NCBI GenBank assembly: GCA_009602735.1
Contig: WELA01000374.1
Span: forward strand, 42,706-93,443
Reading direction: 5' to 3'
DNA from: Mesotaenium endlicherianum
Lineage: Eukaryota > Streptophyta > Zygnematophyceae > Zygnematales > Mesotaeniaceae
Length of the DNA: 50,738 nt
Below the pieces are notes generated by a model. That model saw only the letters and a list, made by a program, of their open reading frames with translations. It did no database searches and was not told the DNA's origin. The position numbers and the translations under genes are program-made. The first letter of the stretch is position 1. Every line of letters starts with the position of its first letter. This document shows positions 30,451 through 47,451 of this stretch, piece by piece.

Positions 30451-31200
30451 TGTAATAAATCAGTATATTGTATGGATATAATATTTATTTACATATAATA
30501 ATTAAATAAGTTGAGCCTACTGAGCTTTAATTAATCTTTAGTCTGCTGAATTTAAGTCTGTTGAATACTTAGGACTTAGTTAAATGACTCAGCCGAGAGT
30601 AGCAGGCTGAAGTCTATTAGGTCATCTTGTTGACTTGTGTCAACTTGCTGACACATTCTTTGACAATCAGCTAGCTGGCTGCTGTACTCGGCAGCAGCGA
30701 ACTTCCTAGCTATGCATCTAAATGTTGTGTGCTGGATGAGTGGCTAGATGACACCCTTAAGATGGATAGCGATTCTGGATGATGGGAGATGGCTGTGGAC
30801 TCGAGGTCCTACCAACGTGGTTACTTTCCGAGTAGGCGGTGCCATCGCACTTGCCGTTGAACAGTTCACTCATTTCATGTACATATGCTAGGTATTGCTC
30901 TCGAGTTCGGCATTCGAAAACGAGGCCAACTCTCTTGTACTGCTTACTGAGAGACATTTGAATTCAAGGCGAGGAGCCATTGATACGCAATGTCTTCTAG
31001 CCTTGCTTATGTATGAGTTTACTGATTGCATTATTGATGCTGGTTTACTTGCATTTGACTTGCGAGTATTGTTCTCTACTAATGTGCTTTCTTTTGCTGT
31101 TAAATCAGTTAACAGGAATACCATAAAGATTACTCGCTGATATAAAGTCTAAAGATCTTCATTAATTGTTAATCGCCTATTGGTAAGTCGATTCATTTCA
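30451..31200 (+). repeat. LTR L8 (3' LTR of element C)
   Basis: This 750-bp LTR reads TGTAATAAATC to GATTCATTTCA. It differs from L5 at many positions (for example GAGCCTACTGAGC where L5 has CAGCCTGCTGAAC) but keeps the donor-like GGTAAGT. Confidence 0.85.
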
Positions 31201-31647
31201 ATGTCCTACTCCCTGGACTCCAACCAAAATTTCTGTCATTGGACTTGCCCTCGTCAGCAAATTGAATCTGTGAATTTTAAAACTCACTAAAAATTCCCAA
31301 AACTCATAACTTTCTCAATACATATCCAAACGGCTCAAAATAACAACCAGAATTTTTCTAGAATTGCACTCTATGCATATGAAATGCTAGAAAAATACAA
31401 CTTCCACTTTCATAACCTTACAAAAAAGATTAGCATTCATTTTCGCATGTAGTTGTTATGGGCTTGCTAAGTACTTACTAGGTGGCATGTATGTACCTCT
31501 AGAGAGGAACTTGCTTTTGAGCTATACTAAGTTTGCTCATCGTCATTGGTAAAATTTCGATGTTCTCAATGTTTGCCTTGCCCTCCCGAGAGTTAGATGT
31601 GATTGAGTCATGGAATCTTCAGCAAACTGATGCAGTGAGGGTGCATT
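31201..31647. other. Intergenic spacer, no feature seen
   Basis: AT-rich unique-looking DNA between element C and the truncated LTR L9. No open frame, RNA gene or repeat can be supported. Confidence 0.5.
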
Positions 31648-32134
31648 GATACAAAATGATCGACTTACCTATAAGCAATTAACAATTAATAAAATATCTT
31701 TTAATTAGCAAGTAATCTACGTCATTTTATGCTTAATTTATTAAGCAAGAAGGGACCACACAACTAGCGTGAGCAATACTCACAACTTAAATGCAAGTAA
31801 CGGGCATCAATTATGCAACCAGTAAATTCATGCATAAGCAAGATTAATAAATAGTTCGTGTAACGGCTTGCAGCTTTGGATTCAGATGTTTTCTCAGTAA
31901 TCTGTACTAAAAGTTGGCCTTGTTCTCGAATGCCAAACTCGAAAGCAATGCGTAGCATATTCACATGGAATGAGTTTACTGTTCAAGGACAAGGACGATG
32001 GCACCGTCCAAAAGTTAACCGCGTTGGTAGGACCTCGGCTAACCAAATCCATAGTCGTCTTCCATCATCTCAAATCGCCATCCGCCTAAGGCGTCATCTG
32101 GCCATTCATCTAGCATATCACACTTAGATGTATT
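31648..32134 (-). repeat. LTR L9, truncated and diverged
   Basis: This inverted LTR fragment begins TGATACAAAATGATCGACTT (compare TGAAATGAATCGACTT) and runs to the CACACTTAGATG motif of the LTR middle, where it breaks off. It is the most diverged copy, yet it keeps the inverted donor GACTTACC. No internal element sequence is attached. It marks the right edge of the transposon nest. Confidence 0.7.
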
Positions 32135-33310
32135 ATTATGTTGTAACTTTTTGTCACGTCACTCAGCATGCATGCAAGTCTTGTCACTGTCGTGCGTGAC
32201 CGCTTAACCGTGCGCGTCGATGTGGCAGTCGAGACCATGTCTCCTAATATGGCAGCTCCGTCGTGGCAACTGTGCCAGTGAACTATGGCTGAGTTGGCAT
32301 GCCCTCTTAGTGCAACTTGACTTTGCAGAAGCTGAGATGGCTCCTTCGTGAGCTTTGCCCGACTTGGCAGCCGCTGGCGTGGGCCGTTTGTAGGTCCCGG
32401 CGGGGTCAGTCTTACACTCAACCTGTTTGTCAATCCCCACCCATCGCTGGGAGTTGAGTTTACAAATTGCAATCACATCTCATGTGTGGCTGACTTAAGA
32501 CTTTCAACGTTGACTTTGCACATGTCAGCAATTTGGTCGGTGAGTCAATGTTGACTGTTACGTATCTTAAGCAGCCGTGACTTGGGCCACGCGTGCTGCG
32601 CCGTCAAATAGGTAGCAGTCGCGAAAAGCATGCTCCGATGTCGACCGAATGAAGTTGACATCGAAGAGTCGTCGACTTTCGAGTTGTCGAGCTTCCTCTT
32701 TCGGTGTTTGGTTATATTCGTCATAGTCATATATGATTGATATGCTGTATTGACCATAGAAACTGGCCCGATCAATTCGGCGTTTGTCGACGTCGGTGCA
32801 TGAGTACAGGAAGATCAGTCCGGATCATCCGCATATGTCGTTGTAGTGGAGCCGTTTTGGCAACGCCTAGCTACACTGTTCCGGGCAGAAACAACACATA
32901 AGATTGTTCATGCAATTTAAAGTGGGTCGCAAGGAGATTATAATCCAATCGTTGTGATTTGTATGAAATGTAATACTACGCAAGACATTGGGTAAATGAT
33001 CCGTACGCATGTAACGATCACATTTGTTTGCACACGAGTGATCATGCGGCATTGGAACGGGCCGGCAAGAGCGGCAATCTCTATCTGGCTGTCCAAATTT
33101 GGTTGTCTAGACCTTTCTGCAGCCGAGAAGTGGACATTCCCCGAAGCCGATCTGTTGGGTTCCTTTTCATCAAGTCAGCTCCGGGACCGGGTTGTTTAGA
33201 AGGTCGTCAGGTCAATTGTGAAGCTCACAATTTTGACGTTCGTAGTTTGACCATCACTTGATTCTCTTGAGAGCTTCTTCTCTTCTGGGGAGGAGTTGCG
33301 TTCGGAAGCT
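32135..33310. other. Upstream region of the RHM gene
   Basis: No coding frame can be supported. Repeated TTGAC cores (near 32310, 32510, 32550, 32655 and 33232) resemble W-box cores, but that motif is short and common. The promoter and 5' leader of the rhamnose synthase gene should lie in the right half. Confidence 0.4.
33211..33237 (+). other. Hairpin in the probable 5' leader of RHM
   Basis: GTCAATTGTGA / TCACAATTTTGAC can form an 11-bp stem with a 3-base loop (AGC) and a 2-base bulge, ending 73 bases before the start codon. Whether it is transcribed is not known. Confidence 0.4.
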
Positions 33311-36300
33311 ATGGCATTAGTGGCAGATGATTATGTTCCAAGGAGCATCCTAATCACAGGAGCTGCTGGATTCATAGCTTCGCATGTTGCCAACAGACTT
33401 GTGCGGAAGTACCCTCAGTACAAGTTTGTGGTGTTGGATAAGTTAGACTACTGCTCCAACTTGAAGAACTTGGACCCTTGTCGACATGCTCCTAATTTCA
33501 AGTTTGTCAAAGGAGACATTGCAAGTGCCGATTTGGTGAACTACCTGCTTTTAACTGAGGGTATTGATACCATTATGCACTTTGCTGCCCAGACACACGT
33601 TGATAACTCGTTCGGAAACAGTTTCGAGTTCACCAAAAACAACATCTATGGCACTCACGTCCTTCTGGAGGCTTGCAAAGTTTCTGGTTCTATTCGGCGA
33701 TTCATTCACGTCAGTACAGATGAAGTCTACGGTGAGACGGAGGCATCTGCTATCATTGGAAACCACGAAGCTTCCCAGCTGCTTCCTACCAATCCATACT
33801 CGGCTACAAAGGCCGGAGCTGAAATGCTTGTGATGGCATATGGTAAGCTTTCGGTTGTTCAAAGACAGTCTAGCTCTGCAGGAAAAAATACCTTTGCTGG
33901 AAAGGGCATCGTTGTCTCACTCGTCAATATTGAAATAAATATGATTACTAATTTGTGATCTGCTTTATTGTCTTGAAGCTTGACAAGATGCACTCATGCT
34001 CACACTCTTCTACTCTCTTTTGTGAGTTACAGGTCAGTCGTACAATATTCCCTTCATCACAACCCGAGGAAACAATGTATATGGTCCCAATCAGTTTCCC
34101 GAGAAGCTGATTCCCAAGTTCCTACTGTTGGCCATGCAAGGACAGCCTCTACCCATCCATGGTGATGGTGGGAATGTGCGAAGTTACTTGTACTGTGAAG
34201 ATGTTGCTGAGGCTTTTGAGTGTGTTCTCCACAAGGTAGTTTGACATTACATTTTGCTTCCTTTTGGATTGATAACGTCAATATATGCAACCTTCTTCAC
34301 AGCAGAGTTTAATTGAAAGCTGCTATTACTTTTCTTCAAAGTAACAAGTGGCCTTCAATCAACAAAACGATCATATGTCCTGATACTTAGAAGTAGGTGC
34401 TTCACTAACCCGAGTAACAGCACTTTATGATACTCATCAGCAGGTGTATTTAATTGAGCAAACAAGCATTCAGAAGTTATCGAGTAATTGATATTGGGGT
34501 TGTGTATTTGTTCTTTACTCAGCAAGACATGCAGGATGGGCCTGCAGTAAGTGGCTGTTTCAAATCATGTGTTTACGATGTGAATATTCTGCCCATGGTT
34601 TCTCTGGAGTTATTCTCATAGAGAGTAGTTGAATTCGATGCAGTCTTAGACCAAGTTTGCTATATATGAATATTCAAATTTCTGACACGTGCTTTTGGCC
34701 TTTCTACCAGGGTGTTGTAGGAAATGTGTACAACATTGGCACCACAAGGGAAAGGCGAGTTATTGATGTGGCACAAGATATCTGCAAGCTTCTTGGAGTA
34801 GATGCAGGGAAGCTGATCAAGTACGTGGAGAACAGGCCTTTCAATGATCAGCGCTACTACCTTGATGACGCGAAGCTGAAGGGTCTTGGATGGGAAGAGC
34901 GAACAGGGTGGGAAGAGGGTCTGAAGAAGACTATGGACTGGTACAAGACCCATGTAGATTGGTGGGGTGACGTGTCAGGAGCTCTTGTTCCCCATCCCCG
35001 CATGTTGACAACAAGTAATTTGGACCGAGTATCTAGTGTGACCTCTATGTCCCAGATAGTGAAGGAGGGACTACATCTGAACGAAGTGTCGGAGGGTGAT
35101 GTTGCTGCTGCCCCAACGGAAAATGGTGCATTTGCCAATGGCGCAGCTAGCGAGCCCCCCTTGAAGTTCCTGATATATGGCAAGAGTGGCTGGATTGGTG
35201 GACTCCTGGGCAAGTTGTGTGAGGAGAGAGGCATCTCTTACGAGTATGGACAAGCAAGGCTGGAAAGCAGAACTGCTGTTGAAGCTGATATCGCTAATGT
35301 AAAGCCAACACATGTCTTCAACGCTGCTGGTGTGACTGGGAGGCCAAATGTAGATTGGTGTGAGACGCATCAAATTGAGACTTTGAGGGCAAATGTTCTT
35401 GGTGTGCTGACCTTGGCTGATGTTACAAGGTAAGGATGTTGCTCTCTCTTAATGACACGGGATCTACTATTATTTTGGGTCTTGACTTACAGCAAAAGCA
35501 ACTCCTGTGTGTTCCTTGTGCCTTTGGGAAGGTGCCGATCTTGAGGTTGGATAAGATTTCACTTGTGGGCGAGAAAGCAGGATGAAGGTGGATGTTTGCT
35601 GAAGGGAGTCTGGACCTGCACTATATTGTTGATATGAGCTGTTTTAAGTCTGGAGCAGTTCATTGTTCTTCATCGTGTTTAATACGTGTAGCTCTACATG
35701 TGACACTAACATATGTGGGTCTGTTGTCTTCGGTAGGTTGCATAACCTACCAGTGATCAACTATGCCACAGGCTGCATCTTCGAGTACGACGCGGCCCAT
35801 CCAGAAGGAAGTGGTATTGGTTTCAAGGAGGAGGACAAGCCCAACTTTTTTGGCTCGTACTACTCAAGAACAAAAGCCATGGTAAGCAGTCTGCCAGTGT
35901 GTTAACAATATTGCTGATGACGATCCATTTATTGCTACTAATAGGTTTTACAATTTGTTCAAAACTCTTTAAATTGTATTGGCACGTGGTCAGCAGGACA
36001 GTGCTGATAGGTGGTGCATTTATATGCAGTGTGGGAACCACTAATTTGTCCAGCTTCGGTAAGGATACAAACTAGTGGGTCGTAATCTGATAAGACCCTC
36101 CATCGAACATTAGAAGGTTGGAGCAAGTGTATGACCTACTCAAGGTCGCTGGACACTGAATGTACTCAAGTGAATGCGAGCGAGGATTGAGCTCTTAGCA
36201 AAAGATTTAGTCCCAGATGCTCACGAGGGCTTCATGCATGCTTGCAGGTTGAGGAGATGCTTGCGCAGTATGAGAATGTGGCTATACTGCGAGTTCGGAT

Positions 36301-37219
36301 GCCCATCACCTCAGACCTCTCCAACCCACGCAACTTTGTCACCAAGATTTCACGCTACCAGAAGGTACTCCTCCATCTTACATGCATTCTCTTCCCTTTT
36401 TTATTTCTGGAGCTTTGACCGGTGTTGATTACAATGGAAGTATACGTGCAGGTAAGAGTAGAAATAGTCATGCACATGGGGAGGCGAGGGAATCATTTGA
36501 GTTGTGTTCTTGGCTTATGTGTGTCTTATCTTCATGCAGGTTGTTAATATTCCCAACTCCATGACTATTCTGGACGAGTTGCTACCAATCAGCATAGAGA
36601 TGGGGAAGAGGAAGCTGTCAGGCATCTGGAACTTTACAAATCCTGGGGTTGTCAGTCACAACGAGGTCTTGGAGCTCTACAAGGAGTACATTGACCCCAG
36701 CTTCACATGGAAGAATTTTACGCTGGAGGAGCAGGTGGGTTCTCTTAAATGTTTGCAAGCTGGGACTGAGTTCGTTACATAGTACATGCTATCCTGGTCA
36801 GTTTGATATGGCATTTCCACTGATGGTAACTTATATATCACCAAATTTCAGGCTGACAACGAACTTTGCCACTTCTTGTTTATATCAATTTTCTGCCCTC
36901 TTGAGTGGTATGTCAAGGCATTGCCGCAACGACGAGAAGGAGGGAAAAAGTCTTGTTGCGACCCTTTTTTCTTCAATGTGATCCGAACGTCTTGTCAGTG
37001 AGATGATAAGTGGAGTGGCAGAGAAGTTAGTTTCAAACTGAAGAGCCACCAAATTGTCTTTTCTTGCAGGCAAAAGTGATTGTTGCGGCCCGTAGCAACA
37101 ACGAGCTGGATGCTACCAAGTTGAAGAATGAGTTTCCCGAGCTTTTGGACATCAAGTCTTCTCTCATCAAGTATGTGTTTGAGCCCAACAGCAAGGTCAA
37201 GAACATCACTGCTGCTTGA
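33311..37219 (+). CDS. RHM: UDP-rhamnose synthase (fused dehydratase / epimerase-reductase), 7 exons
   Basis: It converts UDP-glucose to UDP-L-rhamnose in the cytosol for cell-wall and glycoside synthesis. Exons: 33311-33842, 34033-34235, 34711-35429, 35737-35881, 36248-36364, 36540-36734, 37070-37219. All introns are GT-AG with matching phases, giving 686 residues (land-plant RHMs are about 670). The N-terminal 4,6-dehydratase has the NAD motif GAAGFIA (residues 17-23), the catalytic T-D-E (136-138, STDEVYG) and Y163-x3-K167. The C-terminal epimerase/reductase has GKSGWIG (402-408) and Y527-x3-K531. A Ser/Ala-rich linker joins them. The start is the first ATG in frame after an upstream alternative (GAAGCTATGGC), immediately before the conserved RSILITG strand. 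Both catalytic halves look complete. Confidence 0.95.
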
Positions 37220-38792
37220 GTTGAGGCTAAAGGTGGACTGTCCGAGAGACTTGAATCGTGCCGTCATGGGGCAGTCAGATGTTTGACATTGTTGAGGAAG
37301 TTCATGCCATCGACTGTTGATTTGAAGCGTCATTGCCGCATGGATGACCTGGTGATCTATGAGGATTCGAGGAAAGCAAGCTGGGGATTTCTATTGCAAA
37401 GTGCCACAAGGTTATTACTCCTGGTGACCTGTGGGACTAAGAGAAGGTTTGCATGGACTGGTTGTAATATAGACGAGGATGCAAAAAAGCTCTATAGTTA
37501 GTCCTGATAACCAGCATTTGCGTATAATATTTAATCGGGTTGTCACCAACTGCACCAAGATACATCAAATTGCTAGTTGTCCTATGACCAGAATGTCGTG
37601 TCAGGTCTTCTTAGCTGCTACAGAGTCAACATTCGAAATAAGGTCAATCTATTCTATGTAGTTCAGTTGATTTTTTCTGGCTAAGCAGTATGCAATCATA
37701 TTTAATGATTTTGAGGTGTTCGTTGTCTCTTGAGCTCCACATTTGCAACGATGCAACATACTAAATATATCATTGGGCTACTAACGCCTTCTGTAGTTAC
37801 ACCAATGATGATCGCAAATGTGAACCAAATGTTAGATCATCCTAGTCGATATGTATGTATACGTAGTCAACGTGATTAGTAAGCTTTACAATACTGAGGT
37901 CATGTTGCGATGTTAATACTGTCGTATGCATGTCATATACGTCAGTAGGTGCACTTGATAAAATCTTCTGCTGGGTGGTTGTTAGCAATATCACCTTTCA
38001 TGAAGTTGCCAAATGTTGTTTTGCATACACAATGGGGTGTAACAAAGTAGTCAACAATGCGATCGTGTTACTTTAAAAAGGAGAGGGCAGCTGAAGCACA
38101 AATATTTGACATGAAACACTGCAAATCGCACCTCCTGAGAAACCATTGCAAGGTGAAATGATGTGTAATCCGACACTTCACACTTCTGCATCACAATCAA
38201 ACGGTACATATGTATTTAGCTGAACCCTTTGAAGCCAACAAGTCCCTACTATTATACAGTCAAATGTATGAACTCAAAGCTCTGCTATAGAGCTGCTGCT
38301 GGCATAACTCCTACCCTAAATGAAGCTGCAGATTATCCTAAAACTACTGCATACAAATGAAATGATGCTGTCGGTCTGTCTAAGCAGTAGTCGTTAAACA
38401 AAAACTACCTTTCAACATCTTACAAACACACAGGCACTAAAAAATACTGGAAGGGCGCAAGCCAAGAAAGCCAAGCCAAGCCAAGCCAAGCAGCTGCTAG
38501 CTTTGCTTTCAAAAATTAGTTAGGGAGCTAGGTTGAGGGGTGCGAGTGGCAAGCTTTTTAGTATATACAAAGGTCAGGCTCGATCGTGCGCTCGTCACTT
38601 GCTCATTGCAGCGTAGTCATCCGTGTTTCGCACCGATTGTCCTCATCATGCATGCCGAACCCTTAAAAGATTACTAATTTTCAAGTGTTTACTATATACA
38701 AAGGACTGGTGAACCATGCTCGTGCAGCAAAATGGTCCCACCTCCCGCCTCACAGTCACAGAGACTAATGAGAGCGTGCCAGATCTGTTTGA
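37220..38792. other. RHM 3' untranslated region and intergenic DNA
   Basis: The first few hundred bases should be the RHM 3' UTR; no polyadenylation signal can be fixed. Four exact copies of CCAAG lie at 38471-38490. The minus-strand LON-domain gene ends at 38793, so the two genes are convergent. No other coding frame can be supported. Confidence 0.5.
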
Positions 38793-43355
<4,563 letters not shown>

Positions 43356-43548
43356 CTGCACATTCGCGCTCGCGCTCGCGCGCGCGGGGATTGTAAGAAG
43401 GAAGTGTGGAGACGACACGTGCACACGCACACGCACATGTGAACGCGCGCACGCACTATCACGTGCGTGCATCCCGTCTGCAGGGGAGAACCGGGTTGTA
43501 ACCATCCTCAGCGAAAGAAGGCCTTCCTGTGAACTCTACAACACGTGA

Positions 43549-43790
43549 CCCCCCTCCACTTGCACAGCACAGGTGCTCCCTCACATGCACGACGTCCGGG
43601 TTCCCTCGTTTGTACAACGCGGAACCCCCCCCCCCTCCGCTTGCACAGCACAGAAACTCCCTTGCACGAGATGCACGTCCCGTCAAAAAGCTCCCTCAAG
43701 TTTCATGACACAGGGGCAAACACGGGAGCTCCCTCATGTTAACGACACGGGAGCAGCAAGGAAGCTCCCTTGCTTTGACGACAGGGGAAG
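43549..43790. repeat. Imperfect repeat of a 35-75 bp unit with GCTCCCT core
   Basis: Two longer copies share CTTGCACAGCACAG after a C run (43549-43575 and 43622-43650). Five GCTCCCT-type cores follow at irregular spacing. It lies upstream of the first confident LON exon, probably in an intron. Confidence 0.5.
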
Positions 43791-43844
43791 CTGAAGGATA
43801 GACATACCTGCAGGACGCCAGAGCTTGTGGGAGTGCACATGTCC

Positions 43845-46694
43845 CTGCGCACGCGAAAGCGAGAGGGATTCGGAGAGCATAAGAAGACATGGAAGAAGAT
43901 GACAAGAGGGAGGAGGAAAGGAGGACGAGGAGGAGGAGCAGGAGGAGGAAGAGGAAAGGGGAGGGAAGGAGGGAGAGGGGGCAGGCGACGTGAGGAGAAA
44001 AGAGAGGAGTGTCGGTCGAAAGCTGATGGCACCGTCGAGCAAAGGAGAGAGAAAGCACAAACTCTCTGTCTGACGTACGCAGCTGAATAAATTCATGCAC
44101 CAGTTACAACATTATACATACTTCGTGTTGCCACGCCGAGGAGATACATCTTTCTTCAACGCAGTAGAAGGGTGTGCAGCATATTCTCTTGGTGCGCGTG
44201 CCAAACAGCGAAATGGAAAAGACTTGGCGATATTATTGTATGTGTTAACCCATGCCATGGCCAAGCGTGTGCGTTGACATACTTGAGCGTCGGGGTTGGC
44301 TCACCAACGTATTTGTCGACTCTACGTAAATACTGCGACGGACAAGAAACCAACTAATATGTGCATGCTGATGTATCATAATATGTGTATTTATGTAACT
44401 GATATACATGCGAGCTTTTATTTACAAATCCTCTGAGAGGAACACTTATTCAGCAATCAAATATGTTTGGAGGTGTCCAATACCATGGCAACAGCACTGA
44501 CTATTTACCACTACGAAGGAAGTAGAAAAACAGTACTAGTTGCACACGATTCAGAATGTTTTACTTGTTGGTTCAAACAAACAAAATTTGAAACAAACAA
44601 GAGTGCAACTTTCGGGTGCAGGTCGGCTTCCTTACTGAAATTTTCCCAAATTATACATCACTGAATTTCAAACACAATTTCGCGATCCATGGCTGACAAG
44701 CACCCAAAGTCAAGAAGGAGAAGGAGAAGGAGCAAGAAGCCAAGAATGGCAGCCCTATCTCTTTGGAATTCCTTTTTGCCCAAAAAAAGGAGAGAAACAA
44801 ATCTCATGTATCTCTTTCGCTATTTTTGTCAACTCTGCTCTTTGATGATAGTTACCAGATTTTGGAGCGGAAATACCACAAGCACGGGATCAAACACGAA
44901 AAAGATTGCACAAGATGACTGGAGAAGGGGCTCACGCAAGGGGGAAGATGCACAGGCTGCTGGTGTGCCGACTGTGGCTATGGTTGCTATGGTTGTGACT
45001 CCCGCCACTATTCGTTTGATCATAAGCGTTGGATGCAACCATCGTCCTTCTTCCATGGCACTTTGACGTTCCCTTGCCAGACGGCAGTCCCTCAGGGTAC
45101 ACCCCTTTGTTTCCCCAGAAGCACCCTCTGATGTCCTGTCCCAAAAATTTTCCACCTGCTTCTCCACAGCTCAAAAACTTGCGGGTTCTGCAACTTTGAT
45201 GACCAATAGGGAGGTTTCTTAATTGCGTTACTCGTCTTGAAGAACGCGCAGAACACACGGAGTCGTCCGACATTCTGCATTTTGTTTGTGTTACGCTCCG
45301 CTGAATGCGGCCATGGTCCTTCACCAGATTACCTCGGCCGTAGGATTCATTGAAGGGCATCAGAGGCTCTACTGGCATTAAAGACCATACTTGAGATGCG
45401 GATGCCATGACCATGCTAGTTACAGTAAATATTCCTCAAAATACTTCCAATGTGCTCTCATTAGTTTCTTTCGTAAATCTCTTGAGTTACTTAAGCTCCT
45501 CCTGGGAGTCCTAGTAGCTTATGGTGACACACGCCCGCAGGTGTTGATATCCTTGATATACTACTTATCTGTCCGCAAGCACTCCTTACATAAACGAGCA
45601 AATCACAATAGGAGGTGAGAAAAGAATAACAGAGATACTGATCGAAAGAGATAATTAGACTATGTACCGGCTCCAGACGATTGAATTCCTTCTATGAAAT
45701 GCTCAGTTGTGTATAGAAAACCCGCTTTCTGCATTTGATAGCACATCGGGAGAGTGTCAGACCAGCGTTGCCCAGGTGCAATTTGGCATTCTCGACTTCC
45801 TAACGACAGGTTGCATGGCCATTCCTCCAGCGCAACGAGAAGAGTGCCAACGTCAGGGGTGCCACTTCCCCATGCACTTCCCAGTCTGCCAAAGCCTGCC
45901 AATTACACGGTGTCCGACGACCATCAACGCTGACTCTGTCATGGCGTGGACTTTCTAAGACATGACGAGAAATTGCAAGAAATGGTTATTGGAAAGTTTC
46001 TGGCAGGTAGGTCATACCACGGAAGAAACATCATCGAATTAAATTGCCTTGCGTTACCGGGTGATACTCTGGTGCACTTCGGTGGGGTATTGCTTTTTCT
46101 AGGATTTAACAGGCCCTTTTGCGTACCAGACGTTGGAGTGCAACAGAAGTGATTCTACGTACCACATGCAAGATTTAGCGAAGGGGTCGGCCACTTCGCG
46201 TACCACAAGTAATGTGCACATGAGATTCTACATACCACTCAAAGATTTGTTAAGCTTGTACTCAGTAGTATCGCATATCACGACTTTTTGCTGCTTTTTG
46301 CGAGTGATACTAGATTTCAAAAGGAGTCAACTCTGTTCTGTGCAGTCGTCATTGCTACACTGGTGGTCACACTGGGTCAGCAGTGGGTCATATCGTCGTG
46401 CATTAACTGTAGTTGTAGATGTCTGGATGGACGACCCGTTTAGATCATTCTTTCTGAAAAAAGCATTTCTACTGTTGAATATATGTGTGGCGAATTGGGT
46501 CTCTGGACTGCTCTGGACACTATAAACTTCATAACACGCGAGCATTTCTGATGAATTTGAAATGGAATTACGATGTAGAAGTCGAGTTTAGGTCAACTGT
46601 CGTCCCTCTCGATGTAACAAGAAGTCATGGAACGTAACATGGGGGTGCATTCGTACGGATTAAAGCCGCGATATTGTAGAAGAAGCGAGAGTGC
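43845..46694. other. Intergenic region between the LON-domain gene and eL31
   Basis: Positions 43860-44040 are purine-rich on plus, that is, a long pyrimidine tract on the LON sense strand, fitting the candidate acceptor at 43845. The start of the LON gene must lie somewhere to the right and was not identified. A 160-codon minus-strand frame at 44932-45414 and a short plus-strand frame from ATG 44689 have no recognisable domains and no splice or composition support, so they are not called. DNA changes from GC-rich to AT-rich at about 44080. Confidence 0.4.
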
Positions 46695-46703
46695 GGTTTA
46701 GGG
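46695..46703 (-). promoter_or_regulatory. Telomere-like box upstream of eL31
   Basis: GGTTTAGGG on plus is CCCTAAACC on minus, the plant telomere unit found in many plant ribosomal-protein gene promoters. It is 78 bases before the start codon. Pyrimidine-rich CTTCCTCTTTC follows at once and could be the transcription start region. Confidence 0.5.
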
Positions 46704-46780
46704 CTTCCTCTTTCAGCCTGCTCTTTCTTCCGGGCTCCTCTCTCTCGTGCTTAGCCGGCAGTTCTGTACAGGTCGTAGCC

Positions 46781-47451
46781 ATGGTTGAAAAGGGCAAGCC
46801 CCGTAAGGATGAGGTTGTGACCAGGGAATACACCGTCAACCTTCACAAGAGGCTGCATGGCTGGTGAGTCCGTAGGCGTAGGAAACCCTATGTGCAACAA
46901 ACCGTCGCGATGTACTAACACAACAGCAGCAGTTCATGGGGTATTATCGAGCGTCGGGATGTCAAGACAGGGCGTTAGCAAACAATCGGTCCAAAATGTT
47001 GTAATATGCATGCCTTCGATCTGGTCTGCAACCTTTATAGTCACGAGGGAGATGATGTGAGTTGCTTCAGCGCCGGGAAAATGGGTGATGTAAGTATGCT
47101 CAGAGGGAGTTTAAAAAGCATCTTATAATGTCTGACTGAACTTCATTTCACATATCTTATCCTCTTTGCAGCACCTTTAAGAAGATGGCTCCTAATGCTA
47201 TCAAGGAGATTAGGAAGTTCACTCAGAAGATGATGGGCACCACTGACGTCAGGGTCGACGTGAAGCTCAACAAGCACCTATGGAGCAGAGGAATCAGGAA
47301 TGTGCCTAAGAGAGTGCGCATCCGCATCGCACGCAAGCGTAACGATGACGAGGATGCCACCGAGGAGCTCTACTCTTTTGTAACCGTCGCTGATGTGCCT
47401 GCAGAGGGATTGTCTAACCTGGGCACAAAGATTGTGGAGGACGAGGAGTAG
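46781..47451 (+). CDS. RPL31: Large-subunit ribosomal protein eL31 (L31e), 2 exons
   Basis: It is a component of the cytosolic 60S ribosome near the peptide exit tunnel. Exon 1 is 46781-46863 and exon 2 is 47172-47451. The intron has donor GTGAGT (46864) and acceptor GCAG (47171), phase 2. The 120-residue product starts [20 protein letters not shown] and continues through HKRLHGCTFKKM across the junction, [53 protein letters not shown] and ends EDEE. This is the usual plant length and motif set. The ATG follows a pyrimidine-rich leader (GTAGCCATGG). An exact telo-box AAACCCTA lies near the start of the intron at 46883-46890. Confidence 0.96.
46883..46890 (+). promoter_or_regulatory. Telo-box in the first intron of eL31
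   Basis: This is an exact AAACCCTA, the plant telo-box core, 19 bases after the donor. In plants such boxes in the 5' region or first intron help expression of translation genes in dividing cells; the role here is inferred. Confidence 0.5.

Larger units (their letters stand above)
13818..31200 (+). mobile_element. Ty3/gypsy chromovirus, element C (host of the nested element D)
   Basis: The plus-strand element is split in two: 13818-16295 (LTR, PBS, gag, start of pol) and 25146-31200 (rest of pol, ORF3, LTR). The halves join within the protease coding sequence and are separated by element D plus its target duplication. Gag is intact. Pol has lost the RT catalytic core, and ORF3 is interrupted. 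The two LTRs (L5 and L8) differ much more than those of D, so C is older, or its ends come from recombination. No target duplication is visible (TGGAC before, ATGTC after). Confidence 0.85.

Noticed and set aside
32310..32660. TTGAC cluster as W-boxes
   Set aside because: A 5-base core is too frequent by chance, and no regular spacing is seen.
44932..45414. 160-codon minus-strand frame
   Set aside because: No recognisable domain, no clear splice context, and length within chance for this region.
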